64,000 bases of DNA from Piezodorus guildinii (Eukaryota > Arthropoda > Insecta > Hemiptera > Pentatomidae): the NCBI GenBank assembly GCA_023052935.1, contig CM041292.1, positions 80,796,169-80,860,168 on the forward strand, given 5' to 3'. A program made the translations under genes and the position numbers. The notes beneath the pieces are model-generated. The model saw only the letters and a list, made by a program, of their open reading frames with translations, was not told the origin of the DNA and made no database searches. Below, piece after piece: positions 22,613-34,491 of the stretch; position 1 is the first letter of the stretch; each line of letters starts with the position of its first letter.

Positions 22613-23619
22613 GTTAGTATTATATGTTGTAATTTTATATTTTCACTATCAGAAAGACACTTTTATAGCTCTCTTTAGATGCCGCTTTTAGTGTGCACTG
22701 AGGATAAATAGAAAATATTTTATTTCTGCTGACCTCAGGATTCAATTATCTAATACAAAATATTCCAATAAAATTATATAGCACTCCTTCAGATAAAAAA
22801 CACTTTTATACCACCTTGCAATGCTTTTTACGATCTAAATCAGATTTCGCTATATGACCGTGTGTGTAAACGTTTAGAACATAAGATAAGGAAATTATAA
22901 ATTTTAAATATGAGCGAAATGTCTAGAAAGTACGAGTATCATCAAATTTAGCACCAAAATCCGCTCACCCAAAATAACACTTAATTACACAGCTGTAACT
23001 GATTCTTAACGTTTTCTCGAGAACGATTCAAACGATTTTGGTTAAACTCATAATAACATTTTATTGAATAAATTTAATATTATAAATAAATCAAAATTAC
23101 AGTGAGTTGACAGAGCTTAGATGCCGAATTATCTTTCTAAAGTCCGTCTATATTCTTTTTATATCTGTGGCGGTCGTGACTCAGTGGTTAAGTCAAAATT
23201 TTTCATTTCACAGGTGAGCGACTTAAACTTTACGTAATATCTAAAATAGAATGATTAACATACAGCTTTCTTTCCACCTGAAAATTCTTTCTCCAAGAAA
23301 TTTTTCTAATCAATTTAACACGACGTGGGAGACGGTCTGAGGGAGCGTGCGATACGTGGAGTTAACTCCAAATTGATTGCTATGTTTTTATTCAAAAACT
23401 ATAGAAACCTTCTGTTTTATTCGGCTTATTACTATTCTTAATTAACTGTTTACATTACAATTAAAAAGATAAATCAAGTTTCCAATGGAATCCCATTTAG
23501 TTTATAGTGAAACATCAGTTTTCATGAAATAGTAATAAATTTGAAATAATAAATAACAATGCTGGTTTATCAATTTATAATAACTTACCATTTATGTAAA
23601 CAACTTAGTCATAATTCGG
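22613..23619. other. No gene; possible decayed tRNA-like head at about 23166
   Basis: GGCGGTCGTGACTCAGTGGTTAAG resembles a tRNA/SINE A-box region, but the B box downstream is too degraded to confirm. The rest is unassigned. Confidence 0.35.
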
Positions 23620-23870
23620 TATGTAATATTGTTTCTAAAATGTTGCGTACTAAATGGAAGAATATAACATCCACAATCTTGTAAGACAGTGATAACCTCC
23701 CTCTTTCCCAATAACAATATGTTCGTAAGTTTATGAGATTACAACTACTTTATATTCATTTGTTCGATTTATTTTGTTGCATATTAACTTTTCTAAAATA
23801 TTGCGCCTTCCAACGGTATATTGTACATCTATGTTACTACATATATTTCAGGAATAATTTTGTTATCACT
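23620..23870 (+). repeat. Probable family A internal relic
   Basis: CTTCCAACGGTATATTGTACATC near 23806 matches the family A landmark TTTCCAACGGTATATCATAC. An upstream TTCTAAAATGTTGCG is echoed ~160 bp later as TTCTAAAATATTGCG. Confidence 0.45.
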
Positions 23871-23889
23871 TGGTCACGGGAAATTTATG

Positions 23890-24013
23890 TATGCTAAATT
23901 TCAATGTATTTTACTTATAAACCTTCAGGAAACAATGCCCTAAATAATGGTGAAAACAGTATCAAAATCCGTCCAGTGGTTTAGGAGTCAGCGGAAACCA
24001 AAATCCCGTTATC

Positions 24014-24018
<5 letters not shown>
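23890..24018 (+). repeat. LINE-like 3'-end fragment, copy 1
   Basis: AAACCTTCAGGAAACAATGC followed by ATCAAAATCCGTCCAGTGGT and AAATCCCGTTATCATTTTTA, then a (TA)n run. A nearly identical ~125-bp block is at 25252-25382. The ...CCGTCCAGTGGTTT... phrase with a simple-repeat tail is typical of RTE-type 3' ends; that classification is inferred. Confidence 0.6.

Positions 24019-24064
<46 letters not shown>
24019..24064. repeat. (TA)n microsatellite
   Basis: About 23 TA units. It supplied the TA target for the mariner that follows; more TA units continue at 24819-24832. Confidence 0.95.
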
Positions 24065-24065
<1 letters not shown>

Positions 24066-24818
24066 GAGGCATGGTTTTTAAGTAAGTACCGTTTTGCAAT
24101 TCCGCCACCGCAGCGCTACGGTCGGCGTTCCGCGCATGCGCGCTGGTTATCTATATTTCTTGTCTACGCACTGACGCCATTATAGTCAGATTCTTCATTG
24201 TATACGTTGTTTACTGAGTGTTTAAGATGCCGCCGACAATCGCGAGTTCCGCTGATTGTGAAGTACGGGCTGTTATACGATTTCTTAGTGCTAAAGGCGT
24301 AAAACCGATCGACATTCATTTTGAGATCGTTGAAGTTTACGGACAAAACATTATGACATTGAAAAATCTGCATCGTGTAATCCAGAACAAAATACGCGGC
24401 AAGGGTATCGTTTTGCTGCATGACAATGTCCGTCCACATATGGCTAGTCGGACCAAAGATCTCATCAAATCATTTAAATGGAAAAATCTAAATCATCCTC
24501 CATGCAGCCTCGATCTGGCGTCCAGCGACTACCATTTGTTTCTGGATGAAACACCTGAACGGCCGGCGTCAAGATATTTAAGACGCTACCGAAGTCAAAA
24601 TATTTGTGATGCAGTGGTTAACAAGTCAGGCGGCAGAATTTTTTGAGGAGGGTATTCAAAAACTGGTGCCGCGTTATGATAATGGCCTCAAAATTCATGG
24701 AAATTATGTAGAAAAGTAGATTAAGGTACAGGCTTTCATGTAAAAATAAAATTATTGCGATATCTTTAAACGTATTTTTTTAATTCCAAAACGGTACTTA
24801 CTTAAAAAACATGCCTCG
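24065..24818 (+). mobile_element. Internally deleted mariner transposon
   Basis: 754 bp with ~31-bp terminal inverted repeats (CGAGGCATGGTTTTTAAGTA... and ...TACTTAAAAAACATGCCTCG) and TA on both sides (24063-24064, 24819-24820), the canonical Tc1/mariner target. A full mariner is ~1.3 kb, so about 0.5 kb is missing from the transposase. Both ends are well preserved, so it could in principle be mobilised in trans; that is inference. Confidence 0.93.
24218..24646 (+). pseudogene. Mariner transposase remnant, deletion-joined
   Basis: 142 codons. Residues 1-47 correspond to the N-terminal helix-turn-helix region (EVRAVIRFLSAKGVKP). The frame then jumps, near residue 48, to the catalytic domain: GIVLLHDNVRPHMASRTKDL (second catalytic Asp in HDN) and LDLASSDYHLF (third Asp of the D,D34D triad). 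The first catalytic Asp is lost with the deleted middle. After DYHLF the frame diverges from the family. The product cannot be catalytic. The deletion seems to keep frame, leaving a possible DNA-binding fragment. Confidence 0.85.
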
Positions 24819-24832
24819 TATATATATATATA

Positions 24833-25153
24833 TAGGTCTATGCAAAAAACTGCACCCCTCCACTGCTTGGGAGAGATAGCCCTTTACCTGAGGGGAGTCT
24901 GAGCCCGGACAGGAAAGGAATCGGAAGCAGCCACGGACGGAGGTGATCGGGGGTCAAGCCAGGAAAGAAATTATGCAGATCTGTCAAAGGTACTTTTATG
25001 TCATATTATGTGGTAAATCGGAACCTCAGGATTCTCGATAATATCAATGCCTCACTTTATTATGTTTTTATGTGTAGTAATATGTACTCTTGTTAAAAAT
25101 AAATGAATATTTTAAGATAATTACTTTATTACCCTATATGCCACCGAACATAG

Positions 25154-25155
<2 letters not shown>
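24833..25155. other. Less AT-rich unassigned segment
   Basis: Positions ~24843-24960 are clearly richer in G+C (CTGAGGGGAGTCTGAGCCCG and neighbours) than the surroundings. No frame or RNA fold recognised. The stretch lies between two copies of the LINE-like 3'-end block. Confidence 0.4.

Positions 25156-25236
<81 letters not shown>
25156..25236. repeat. Compound (TA)n(GA)n microsatellite
   Basis: About 25 TA units to ~25206, followed by about 15 GA units to 25236. Confidence 0.95.
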
Positions 25237-25237
<1 letters not shown>

Positions 25238-25251
25238 GCTTAAAGAAAAGC

Positions 25252-25382
25252 TGAATTTCAATGTACTTTATTTATAAACCTTCAGGAAACAATGCCCTAA
25301 ATGATGGTGAAAACCGTATCAAAATCCGTCCAGTGGTTTAAAAGGAGTTAGCGGAAACTAAAATCCCGTTATCATTTTCTGT
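25252..25382 (+). repeat. LINE-like 3'-end fragment, copy 2
   Basis: Same order and sequence as 23890-24018 with only a few differences, including a short insertion (GTGGTTTAAAAGGAGTTAGC). Confidence 0.65.
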
Positions 25383-25387
25383 ATAGC

Positions 25388-25750
25388 GTTGTCAACAATA
25401 ACAGAAAAAAAGGTGAATATTTAAGAATTTGATAACCAACTATAAAAAGAGAAAAGGTAAATATTTGTCCAGTTTTAATATTTTTCCCCGGAAATAGGAA
25501 CATTTATATAAAATTATTACGCACCATTCTAACTCTAAATATTTTAGAAATAAACTGAAAGTAAAAGGTAGTGACTAAAAACCCAGACGCCTGATTGGAT
25601 TAGAAAATAATTTCTATTGTTTTTAATTTAATATAAAATGAATTTTTCTATTCGCAATAAGATCCATTGTTTTGTTTTTCAATATTATTCAGTGAACGTT
25701 TAAAGCTTTCAAAATTGTGAAAGTTGTGTGTTGTATGCAACAGATGTCTG
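25388..25750 (-). repeat. Family A, 5'-half relic
   Basis: Landmarks: ATAACCAACTATAAAAAGAG, CAAAATTGTGAAAGTTGTGT and GTTGTATGCAACAGA, the reversed 5' end. Diverged but in order. Confidence 0.6.
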
Positions 25751-25989
25751 GTTATTAAGGCTGAAAATCACTTAAAATACTTGAATACATTTACTTACTG
25801 AAGAATGCATGAATTACTTCAAACGAGACCACACTATTGCTTTTTGAAAATATCAATGTGATATCTCAAAACATTACTATGTACAAATATAAAACCAAAA
25901 CTTTTTAATCCGCCGTTTCCATTTTATTTTGAATTGTAAGGATCACTGAATAAAATATACATTAAATTTGAGTTATTAGTTATATCCGT

Positions 25990-26165
25990 CAGTTACACGT
26001 CACATAAAACTTATGGCATCTATTCTGTTTCTAGGTATCCATTTACGATGCTGATACCTGAGAAAAAAGGAATTCGTTCTTGATTATGATCGATTCCGAC
26101 TCGGACAGTTCGAACCCGTAACCTTTGAATAATCCCATACAGTTCCACCCACCACGTTTTGATAC
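25990..26165 (-). repeat. Decayed tRNA-derived SINE
   Basis: CAGTTCGAACCCGTAACCTT at about 26108 is a reversed B box in the same context as family S1 (GAACCCGTGACCTTTGGCA). The body is not recognisable, so only the head is claimed. Confidence 0.45.
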
Positions 26166-26394
26166 CCATACTAGGACCACATAAAATATTTATAAAGACT
26201 CACATTTTTTTTTTTTTGTTAACGTATATAAAACTTCTTTACCGTAGACGGTCGACACCATTTTTGAAAGACTATTTTAAGTAATTAGATATTCTAACGA
26301 CCTAAAGATAATATAAATTAAAAATTATAATATAAATTAAAATAAAATATAAAGTTATTAATCAGTTATAAATAAATCCCTCTAAGAGATGGGT

Positions 26395-27087
26395 TTATCC
26401 TTCGTCGCAAACCGGTGACTTCCTGCCCCACTGTATCCTTCAATAATACACAACTCATATCTGTTGAACGAATACGATACCTAGGACTCCATCTTGACAA
26501 ACGTCAACATGGAATCCTCATACGAGACTAAAACGACAAGTAAGTGCCCGTAGATACCGATTACTACAACACTTACTTGACAAACGTTCAAAACGTTCAA
26601 TTTATTACAAAAGGCTCATTTAGGTTACCGTCATCAGATCCATCTCAACATTTGGAAACGACCTTTGGGGCTTTACTAAGCCATCTAATTCCTCCCGCAT
26701 CCAATCCTTACAATTCGAAATCCTTCGCACAATCCTAAATGTTCGTTATTTCGTCACAACAAAAAATCATCCATAACAACATTAATATCACATTTGTTGT
26801 TGCAGACCTTTTTTGTACCAGATATACCACTTTCAATTCCAAACTTCTGACCCACATAAACTTTCTTGTCCGCAACCTATCAACCTCACATATTCCTGAA
26901 AATCCTCAGAGGCGATTGAAAAAAAGATTACTAGGGATCTACTTACTTAAATACACATCTAATATTTACCGTTGGGTAGTTTCTTCACAAGCCTTTTCAC
27001 GCCGTTTATTATAATTCAACACATTAACTTCTTGTAATTATGTTAATATACAGTTATAAAATTCAATAAAATATAATTTAAAAAAAT
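26395..27087 (+). pseudogene. Family J (Jockey-like) LINE 3' half, decayed
   Basis: Plus-strand copy whose order matches the minus copy at 43340-44208. It starts at the CTTCGTCGCAAACCGGTGAC block, passes AATACGATACCTAGGACTCC (YLGLHLDKR region), PPASNPYNSKSFAQS-like sequence and NPQRRLKKRLLGIYLLKY, and ends with ACAGTTATAAAATTCAATAA and A7. Many stops and indels. Confidence 0.7.
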
Positions 27088-27204
27088 GAGATGAGGAGAA
27101 CAAATATATATGCAATATAATATACGAGTGCATATACAAAATAGTGTAATAATTTTAAATTGCAAAAAATTTAGAATCCAAATTTTCAGCTAAAAGACTA
27201 AGTT

Positions 27205-28170
27205 TTTTTTATTCAACAACAATTTTTATTGAGTAAAATTACAATCTGTCCTAATTTGGACATCAATAGTAGTGGTGAAAGATATCATACATACTACATT
27301 CATACAATATTTACACAGCATAAAATTACAATAAAATATATACACAATAATGAATCAATACAATAAAGTCAAGAAATCGCTTATACCTATATATACATAC
27401 ACACACTGAGACATACATCACATTGAGTGGAGAATCTAGCCAGTGCTAGAACTCCAATATATTTAATATATACAAAAGGTCGCGGGGCCACTGCCGTTTC
27501 AACCTTCTAGGTGGGTTGTATGGATAAGTGGAGCTGGATAGGGATTGAGCTAGAGGATTAGAATGATGAATGAGGTTCTGGTGGAATTTGGTAAATTTGG
27601 ATGGAAATAGGTCTGAAATGGATGGAACATTAAGGTCGTGGTGCAAGGTATAGTTGAAGACATAATCAGGAGCATTTACTATTGTACGGAGGACTTTGGA
27701 TTGAACGGATTGAATGCGTTTGATGTTAGTACGTTTAGCTGTTCCCCACAGTTCAAGTCCGTAGGTCCAGATGGGCTTCAGTATTGTCTTGTAGATTAAT
27801 AATTTATTGTCAACTGTTAGTTCAGATTTTCTGTTGAGTAGTCGGTATAACTGACCGAATCGTCGATTGAGTTCTTGTCTTTTAAGTCTTGTATGAGGGT
27901 TACAAGTCAATCTTTTGTCTAACAGTAAGCCAAGATACCGGACTGTACCTGAGAGAGGAATTGGAAATGAGTATAAATGAAATGGCGGACAGGATTTTTG
28001 TCTAAGAGTAAAGGTTATGTGTTTACATTTGGCTTCGTTCGCCTTTACACGCCAGTTATTACACCAGTGTTCGATAAGGAAAAGGTGTCTCTGAAGGTTT
28101 AAGGATGCTGTTTCAGGATTGGAACTGGATGATAGGATGGCGGTGTCGTCTGCAAAAGTTTCCAGAAAGG
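27205..28170 (-). mobile_element. Family J (Jockey-like) LINE, 5'-truncated, exact target duplication
   Basis: 966 bp between exact direct repeats TAAAAGACTAAGTT (27191-27204 and 28171-28184). The insert starts with a T-run, so the LINE is on the minus strand. Its ORF2 fragment runs from 28166 through TFADDTAILSSSS (reverse transcriptase catalytic box), IEHWCNNWRVKANEAKCKHI, GTVRYLGLLLDKRLTCNPHT, LKPIWTYGLELWGTAKR, SVQSKVLRTIVNAPDY and NPPRRLKRQWPRDLLYI to about 27455. Within that I see no stop, so it is the least decayed J copy. The 3' UTR includes the AATGATAAAGTC-like phrase shared with 33.5 and 55.7 kb. It is cut off a few codons upstream of the FADD box. Confidence 0.9.
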
Positions 28171-28184
28171 TAAAAGACTAAGTT

Positions 28185-29284
28185 AACGGTCCCTTCAGTC
28201 CTAATAACCAGTTTTACGAAACGGACGGTATTCGTGTATCTTTCTAGATCAAAATTCAATTTGAAATACTAAATTAAACATACGGATTTGCCTATGCGAA
28301 CCGTTACGTCAGATATTTTGAACTTAATATTGTTGGGTTATTTTTATATAAATTTTAATAATCCTAAACCTAAGTATAAATTTTCAATGTTATGATCCCA
28401 AGCATTCTCAGTTCTATGGCTTAATTAACAAATTTAATTAATAAAATTTTTCATTTATCGAGCTGAGGTTAATACCATTTTTCCAGGAAACAGTGAAATA
28501 ACATTTTGAACCTTCATCTTAAAATAAATGGAAACTGCTCTGCCCAAATTATTTATATACAGGCTGAAAATTTAGGACCTATATGTAATCACGAGAGTTT
28601 CGTTGTTCAACATAAAATACCTTGGAAATTGTTATTTATTCTAAGGAGCTATTGTATAAACATCACGAAAATCAGTAAAAAGGAAACAACTTCCTATTTT
28701 TAAAAGGTTAAAAGATTTTGAATTTTTCATCAATCTGGCATTGCTTAAAAAAGAAGATAAGATACATTCATGTTAAAAAGAAATATTACATTTCGAGTTG
28801 AATATGAAATAAAAAAACCCAATAAAATTCACTTGTGAGAATCGGCCTATCAATGAAAGGAGAAATACCTACCTGGTTGATAATAATTAGCGGTTATAAT
28901 CGTCATAGCCTTTGAAGACTAAAATATATCCAAATAAATTACTATAAATAAGTCGAAAAAAGTACTTGTACTTTTTAAGTGTCGTTAATAGGTTTCATCT
29001 TCTGTCAATCGTTACTGAGGATTTTCAGGTATGCAGAAATTTATTTTTGTCATCTTTGAAGCACAAGATCGTAAGAACAGGCACTAAACGTATGCTTTAT
29101 GATGTAGTTGTTATGTAATTAATTACTCCATATAGAATATGCAACAGGCTGAGCATAAATCTAGTTTCGGGAGCCCATAAAAGATTACTGAAGTGCCCTT
29201 AAACTATATGTATTGAGAATATTGAGGGGTGGAAATTCATTAATGGATAAATATTATAATAATTCAATAAATATTGATAAACCT
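28185..29284. other. No recognised gene
   Basis: AT-rich. The 65-codon frame at 28506 has no motif. Confidence 0.5.
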
Positions 29285-29660
29285 AGGTCCGCAAAAGTTC
29301 AAAAGGCGTATATCTACTCCCTCTGAATTTACCATGGACATCCCGCGATAGCCCTGGAACTTCCTAGAACCCAGCTTCTTGGCTGGACTGGGCACTTTTT
29401 ATATCAGCACCGCCTCCCTTTGTGCGATAAGAGAACGGCAATTTCCAAATATGGTCCTTTTGAAAAGAAGAGAAGTGACGAGGTGTTCAAGTGAGGAAGG
29501 AGTGAGTGGAAGTCCAGCGAGAGAAGAGTCGAGTTCCATCTACAGGAAGAGGGCAGAGGTATAGGAGGTACAGATGAAGCAGAGATTCGAGAGAGGTCCG
29601 TCGGGGGGTCTAAGAGCCTAGAAGGGACGCCTGAGACAATTTCCACCTTCGCCAGCCGAC
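29285..29660. other. Purine-rich, less AT-rich patch, unassigned
   Basis: Clearly higher G+C than the flanks, with plus-strand purine runs (GAAGAGAAGTGACGAGG, GAAGAGGGCAGAGG). Frames on both strands (29379-29564 plus, 29404-29718 minus) are short and unlike known proteins. Could be an old element or an untranslated exon; the sequence alone does not decide. Confidence 0.35.
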
Positions 29661-32341
29661 TAAGTTTCAGAAGGTAACTTTTTATTGTAATATTGTTTGG
29701 CAAGGTTAAATATAACAAATCCCGCAGTATTCTCAGACGAAGTTTAAATTCATTCTATATCTGTAAGTTGATTTTAAATAATAATGTCATTCATTGAAAC
29801 CTGGCTTAATTTAATATTTCCCCGCATACCACCTATTGGGATTAATAAAACCGAAACCTTTGGAAAGGAAATCCAATGGTTCCAAAAGGTATAATATATA
29901 AATACCTTAAATTAATTAATTTATATTATTTTGTAGCTACCGCTGCCTAAGAAAAGCAGCCGATCAAACACATAGTACTGTATACTAGAATATAGTAAGT
30001 AACGATACAACCCAGAAATCTATCACAGGAATTTAAAATTGGTATTAACCATAGCCATCGCTATTCTAAAGCAATTCCTAAGATTTCGTGATTCCGTCCC
30101 ACCTAACAACCGTTAGCTTCTAGTCTTCTAGGGATATCCGAAAACTTTGACATGAAGGTAGTATTACAAGTTGAAGTGGCTCTATACTTCTTTTTGTAGG
30201 GAATACCTCCTTGGTGTCTGTCTTTTCCAATAATTCAAAACGAAAAAACATCCTTTTATACTAAATATGCTTACCACATGTTCCTCTAACCATTCAGTAA
30301 ACACGAGGTCCAAACTAATAAACTAGCATATACCTACCCAAATATCAGCCTCCTTCAAAAAGTTCTCTGTCATTCGTGCAACCCAATTTTCGGATTCACT
30401 GTCTATATCTATTCGGAAGGCCTTATCTTCAACCATTTTCAAACATTAATTATTTCTCAACCTCTTAAACTATCAATTTTCCCAATGTATGTAATATTTA
30501 AAGTTATAGATGAAAACTAGTCGATGTTTCCAAATCCGATCCATTTCTATACTGAAGTCTTAAAATACGAGAGAAATATCATTTATTTTGTACATTTTTG
30601 TTTTTCCTTGAGGACTACCCGTCCCAGAATAAAATGTATTTTTATTTTATCATTTTCAACAATCGCCCGATGATAGTGAAGAAACTATTAAACATAATTT
30701 GTATATTATTATTGCATTTCTTTAAACAAGTCAAAAGATAATAAAATTTTGGGAAATATTAAAAAATTATGAAATGAACTTGGCTGAGGAAAATGGTATG
30801 ATATTTTTTTTCCCAGTACTGTATTCTTCAAAACGTTATTGAAAGATATAAAAGAAATTAAACCCCGCTTTAAAAACATTAAAACTTTCTATGGAAAGTT
30901 GCTGAAAAATAAGGGCATAAGAAAGTGATACGTTTTAATAGGGCCATTGAAAAATGAAAGCCCCTTCTGAATACTAAGGGCCATCCAAGCGAGAATACGA
31001 ATTCAATGGAGTACATTCATTGAATTTGTCTCACCGTCTTCTCGTTTTGAAACTCCTAATAATGTTAAGGTGAACTCTAAGTATTCATCTTTTTATATTA
31101 TTTCAATTATCCGCCCATATTTTGGATGATATCATAACAAAGAGCCAAAAGATTGATTATTATTAATAAATTGTATATTATTAATGGCTCATTACTAGTT
31201 AAGACGATAATAAGAACATCCCCCCACACATGCATATAAAGAAATATGGTATTAAGATCAATAAATAATAATGGAACATAAAAAAATACGTTGGCACCTT
31301 GCGTTCCAGAAAGTATAAATAGGTGAATATGCGGACATATTTACAGTTGATTCCTCAGTTAGCAAACAATATACAAATATTTTCATCTGGCATACAGTCC
31401 AGTTATTTAATATCAATTTGATTGATGTGTTCATTTTTTCCATGTATGTTGTTTTCTATAAACAAAATTCATCCATCATACAATATTCACTCCAGGCTTT
31501 ATATTATAGAACCCTTCCTCTAGCAGAAAGCTCTGCCACCGTATCATTTTCATTTGTCTTAACATTTATATGATTTCCTAAATACAGGAAAAGCGGAAAG
31601 ACACGTAAATAAACTTTATTTTCCAATTCAACCTGATGAAACGGTGCATTATTTCAAAAAACGTTTATAGTTTGTCTGTATGGTATACCCTCTATGAGTA
31701 AGTAATATTTCTGGTATCCAATGTTATGAAATAGTGAAACCTTGAATTATAGTATCTTTCATTTCTGATTCACTCAAAAAAGAAAAGTCGCTTATTTGGT
31801 TAAGTCTTCTTGCCTTTCAAACTAACAAAAATTATTTTAGACTAATTACCATAAGGACAGTTTATTATTATTATATATATATTGTTTAACAGCTAGCTTT
31901 TGCTGCAAAAAGAAATTTTAAATAGACCCACATCAATTTAAACATTTTATTAACGTTATTAATCGGCTGGTGTACTTTATAATGAACAAAGAAATGCTAC
32001 AACCGCTACTGATATTCCGCCATCAAAGAAAATATAGAGAAAAAGAATAATTCAGGGATATTTAAGAAATGAAAGAAGAAATGACTATTTTCTACACGTT
32101 ATTTCTGTGCTCAGATTGCAAAATTGTATTATATAACTCACTTTTTCTACATATGAGAACTTTTTAATTAAAGTTGAAAAATGTCATGAGTGTTTCTCTT
32201 TTAGTTTATGAGTAAACAACTCTAGGTTGTACAAAAAAAAAAAAAAAAAAGTAATAAATAATGAACAGTCCAAAATGAGAAGACGCTCATTTCTAGTAAA
32301 AGTAATTTTTAGCATTTCACCAACTAAGCACAGATTAAAAA
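29661..32341. other. No recognised gene over ~2.7 kb
   Basis: Unique-looking AT-rich DNA without frames above chance or recognisable repeats; a poly(A) run at ~32233-32250. Confidence 0.5.
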
Positions 32342-33240
32342 ATCTGGTACGGGCAACACACGACTTTTATTTACCGTTGTTATAATCAATTAAAGAATTT
32401 TCAAATACAGTTACAGATAAAAATTAGTAAAACTATTAATTAATTAATTAAATTAAATTTCTATAGAAAAATCTGTTTTATTAAAAAATCTATTATATTT
32501 TTATCTAAAATAATCAATTAGTTTTATCTTCTTTTCATCACCCTCTATTAACTTTTACAAGCTTGAGTATAAGATAGTTTTTTTTTTTAAATCTTCAGCT
32601 TTCCAACGGTTTATCATACATGTATATTACTGTTCTTATGTTCAAAAACGAAAAATTGCATTAAAAAAATATTTTTTCTGTTTTCTCCTTTAGTTGGGTA
32701 TCGAATTCATTCAATTTATATATTTACCTGTTTTTCATCTGTGCTAACAAGATAATATAGTTATTTTTATAGAATCAACAAAATTAAAGGTACTTTAGGG
32801 GAAGAAAATTTAAAATATCGGCATTTAAGCCCTGTCAAACCATTTAATCCAAATGAAACCTAAATGATATTAAAGCCCATTAAATTTTACATCGATATAG
32901 CGAGTTTAATCAAAATCATCGGAACCGTTTTTGAGAAAATCATAAAAAGGTGTAATATGCATGGTATAAAGTGGCTCTTCTGGTTAGCCGAATTTGATGA
33001 AAAAGTTTTTGTAACATCTCGGTCGTATAGTATTCCTAAATAGGAAATTTCAGTTTCATAGGGCTTTTCGTTTCCGCCCGGGAGTTAACACACACACACA
33101 CACACACAGACCTTTTTGCGGGACTTGGTTATTTGGGCTCAGGGGACCCGAAAACGTGTATTTCCGTTGAAAACTGGAATTCGAAAATTTTTAGCATCGC
33201 AATACTTTCCCTTACTATATATAGTAAGTGGAAGTAAAAA
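32342..33240 (+). mobile_element. Family A, near full-length reference copy
   Basis: Best continuous copy. 5' end ATCTGGTACGGGCAACACAC then GACTTTTATTTACCG. Internal landmarks: CTTTCCAACGGTTTATCATA, TTATGTTCAAAAACGAAAAA, TCTCCTTTAGTTGGGTATCG, AAATATCGGCATTTAAGCCC, TACATCGATATAGCGAGTTT. Then CCGCCCGGGAGTTAACACAC with a (CA)n run (33088-33109), TTTTTGCGGGACTTGGTTAT, and the terminal hairpin CTTACTATATATAGTAAGTG at ~33212. No coding frame. The ends carry a short inverted motif (ACTTTCACTTAC / GTAAGTGAAAGT in better copies). Confidence 0.85.
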
Positions 33241-33410
33241 TTAGATCAGGAAGACATGAAATTCTATATTTATTTCGAATTTTATTGACCTCCGCAGATG
33301 AAAAACAATTGAAACATAAATTGCTGAAAGTTGAGTAATTTTCGATAGCTAGAAAAACTGGAAATAAAACGGAGTTAATTTTTAGAACAAAACCTTATTG
33401 ACTTATAAGT

Positions 33411-34017
33411 TTTTTTTTTATTTTATTGAGATATATTTCAATTTGTTTCTAAATGATCATTAGTTATAGTGATATGTGAACACATTCATACAATACATAC
33501 AGACAACAATGATAAAGTCAAATTGAATAAAATATATATATACAAAAAATAAATAACCTATAATTGAGATAGATACAAATAAATGAAATAAAGAAGTAAG
33601 AAATACATTAACATAATACACACAATCATAACTATTTACAATTTGCTAAAGGAACCCCAGATTGGGCCATATAAGGATAATGAGGATGGAGGCACTTGCA
33701 GAGGGAAAAGCGGAGTCCAAGAGATCCCAGCGCTTCGCTCTCAGACGTCACTGGTGTGAGCCAGTGGAGGCCAAGCTAGGGCGCAATAGCCACAAACATA
33801 CATTACATGTGTGGACGATCTGATTGTGCTAGAGGGTTAGGATGATGAGTAAGGTTCTGATGAAATTTGGAAAATTTGGATGGTAACAAGTCTAAAATAA
33901 ATGGAATATTAAAGACGTAGTGTAGGGTACAGTTGGTAACGTCACAAGGAGCATTAACTATTGCTCGAAGGACTTTGGATTGGAAGGATTGGATGCGTTT
34001 GATGTTAGGATTTTTGG
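33411..34017 (-). pseudogene. Family J LINE, 3' part, interrupted by another LINE
   Basis: Minus-strand 3' UTR (T-run at 33411, AACAATGATAAAGTC at ~33506) and ORF2 tail: PNIKRIQSFQSKVLRAIVNA, FILDLLPSKFSKFHQNLTHH, PNPLAQS. It is 5' cut at 34017, where a plus-strand LINE has inserted; the bases after 34507 may continue the host copy. A less AT-rich foreign piece (about 33660-33790) replaces the expected segment, so this copy is rearranged. Confidence 0.7.
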
Positions 34018-34491
34018 TTACGCAATTTCTCACAGAGCATGGGGGCTTTCGAGCTAAACTCTCAGGCTTTGGGATAGATATCGATCCCTTATGCCCTAGC
34101 TGTGGAGAACTCGAGTCTGCTGAGCATATCCTGTCAACTTGCACCGCCTTTGAACCCCAACGGATCAGACTTCTGAGGAAAACTGGACTCTACGTCTTAT
34201 CAGACAACGAATTTCCTCAGCTGGTGACTAAAAGAAACTACCCGTACTACAAAGAGTTTGTATACGGGTGGAAAACAGCCATGGGCCCAGACCATTTTAG
34301 GATCGGGAGAAGACCAGCGGGAAGAATAGAAGGCAGAGAAGGTGCTCCTTAAGAGTAAAAATTAGAAGACAGACAATCTTTAAGAATATTGTTGGCAACG
34401 TCAACTTCTTGCTATAACTGGCGACTAGACGTTGTCACAACCCGTGTTGCATATTATGCAAGGAAGGGTGTTCAAATAAATAAATAAATAC
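34018..34491 (+). mobile_element. R1/I-like LINE, 474-bp 5'-truncated insertion into family J
   Basis: Exact 16-bp duplication ATGTTAGGATTTTTGG at 34002-34017 and 34492-34507. The insert encodes TQFLTEHGGFRAKLSGFGID, IDPLCPSCGELESAEHILST, CTAFEPQRIRLLRKTGLYV and YYKEFVYGWKTAMGPDHF up to a stop near 34352, i.e. the zinc knuckle and C-terminus of ORF2. The tail is (AAAT)n at 34473-34490. The frame is uninterrupted, and the insertion is younger than the J copy it split. Confidence 0.9.

Noticed and set aside
23620..23700. Solo LTR related to the Gypsy LTR at 2919-3240
   Set aside because: About 70 bp look alike (TGGAAGAATATAACxT), but the same phrase is near family A landmarks in both places, so shared family A sequence is the simpler explanation.
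24164..24439. 91-codon minus-strand frame
   Set aside because: Antisense shadow of the deleted mariner transposase.
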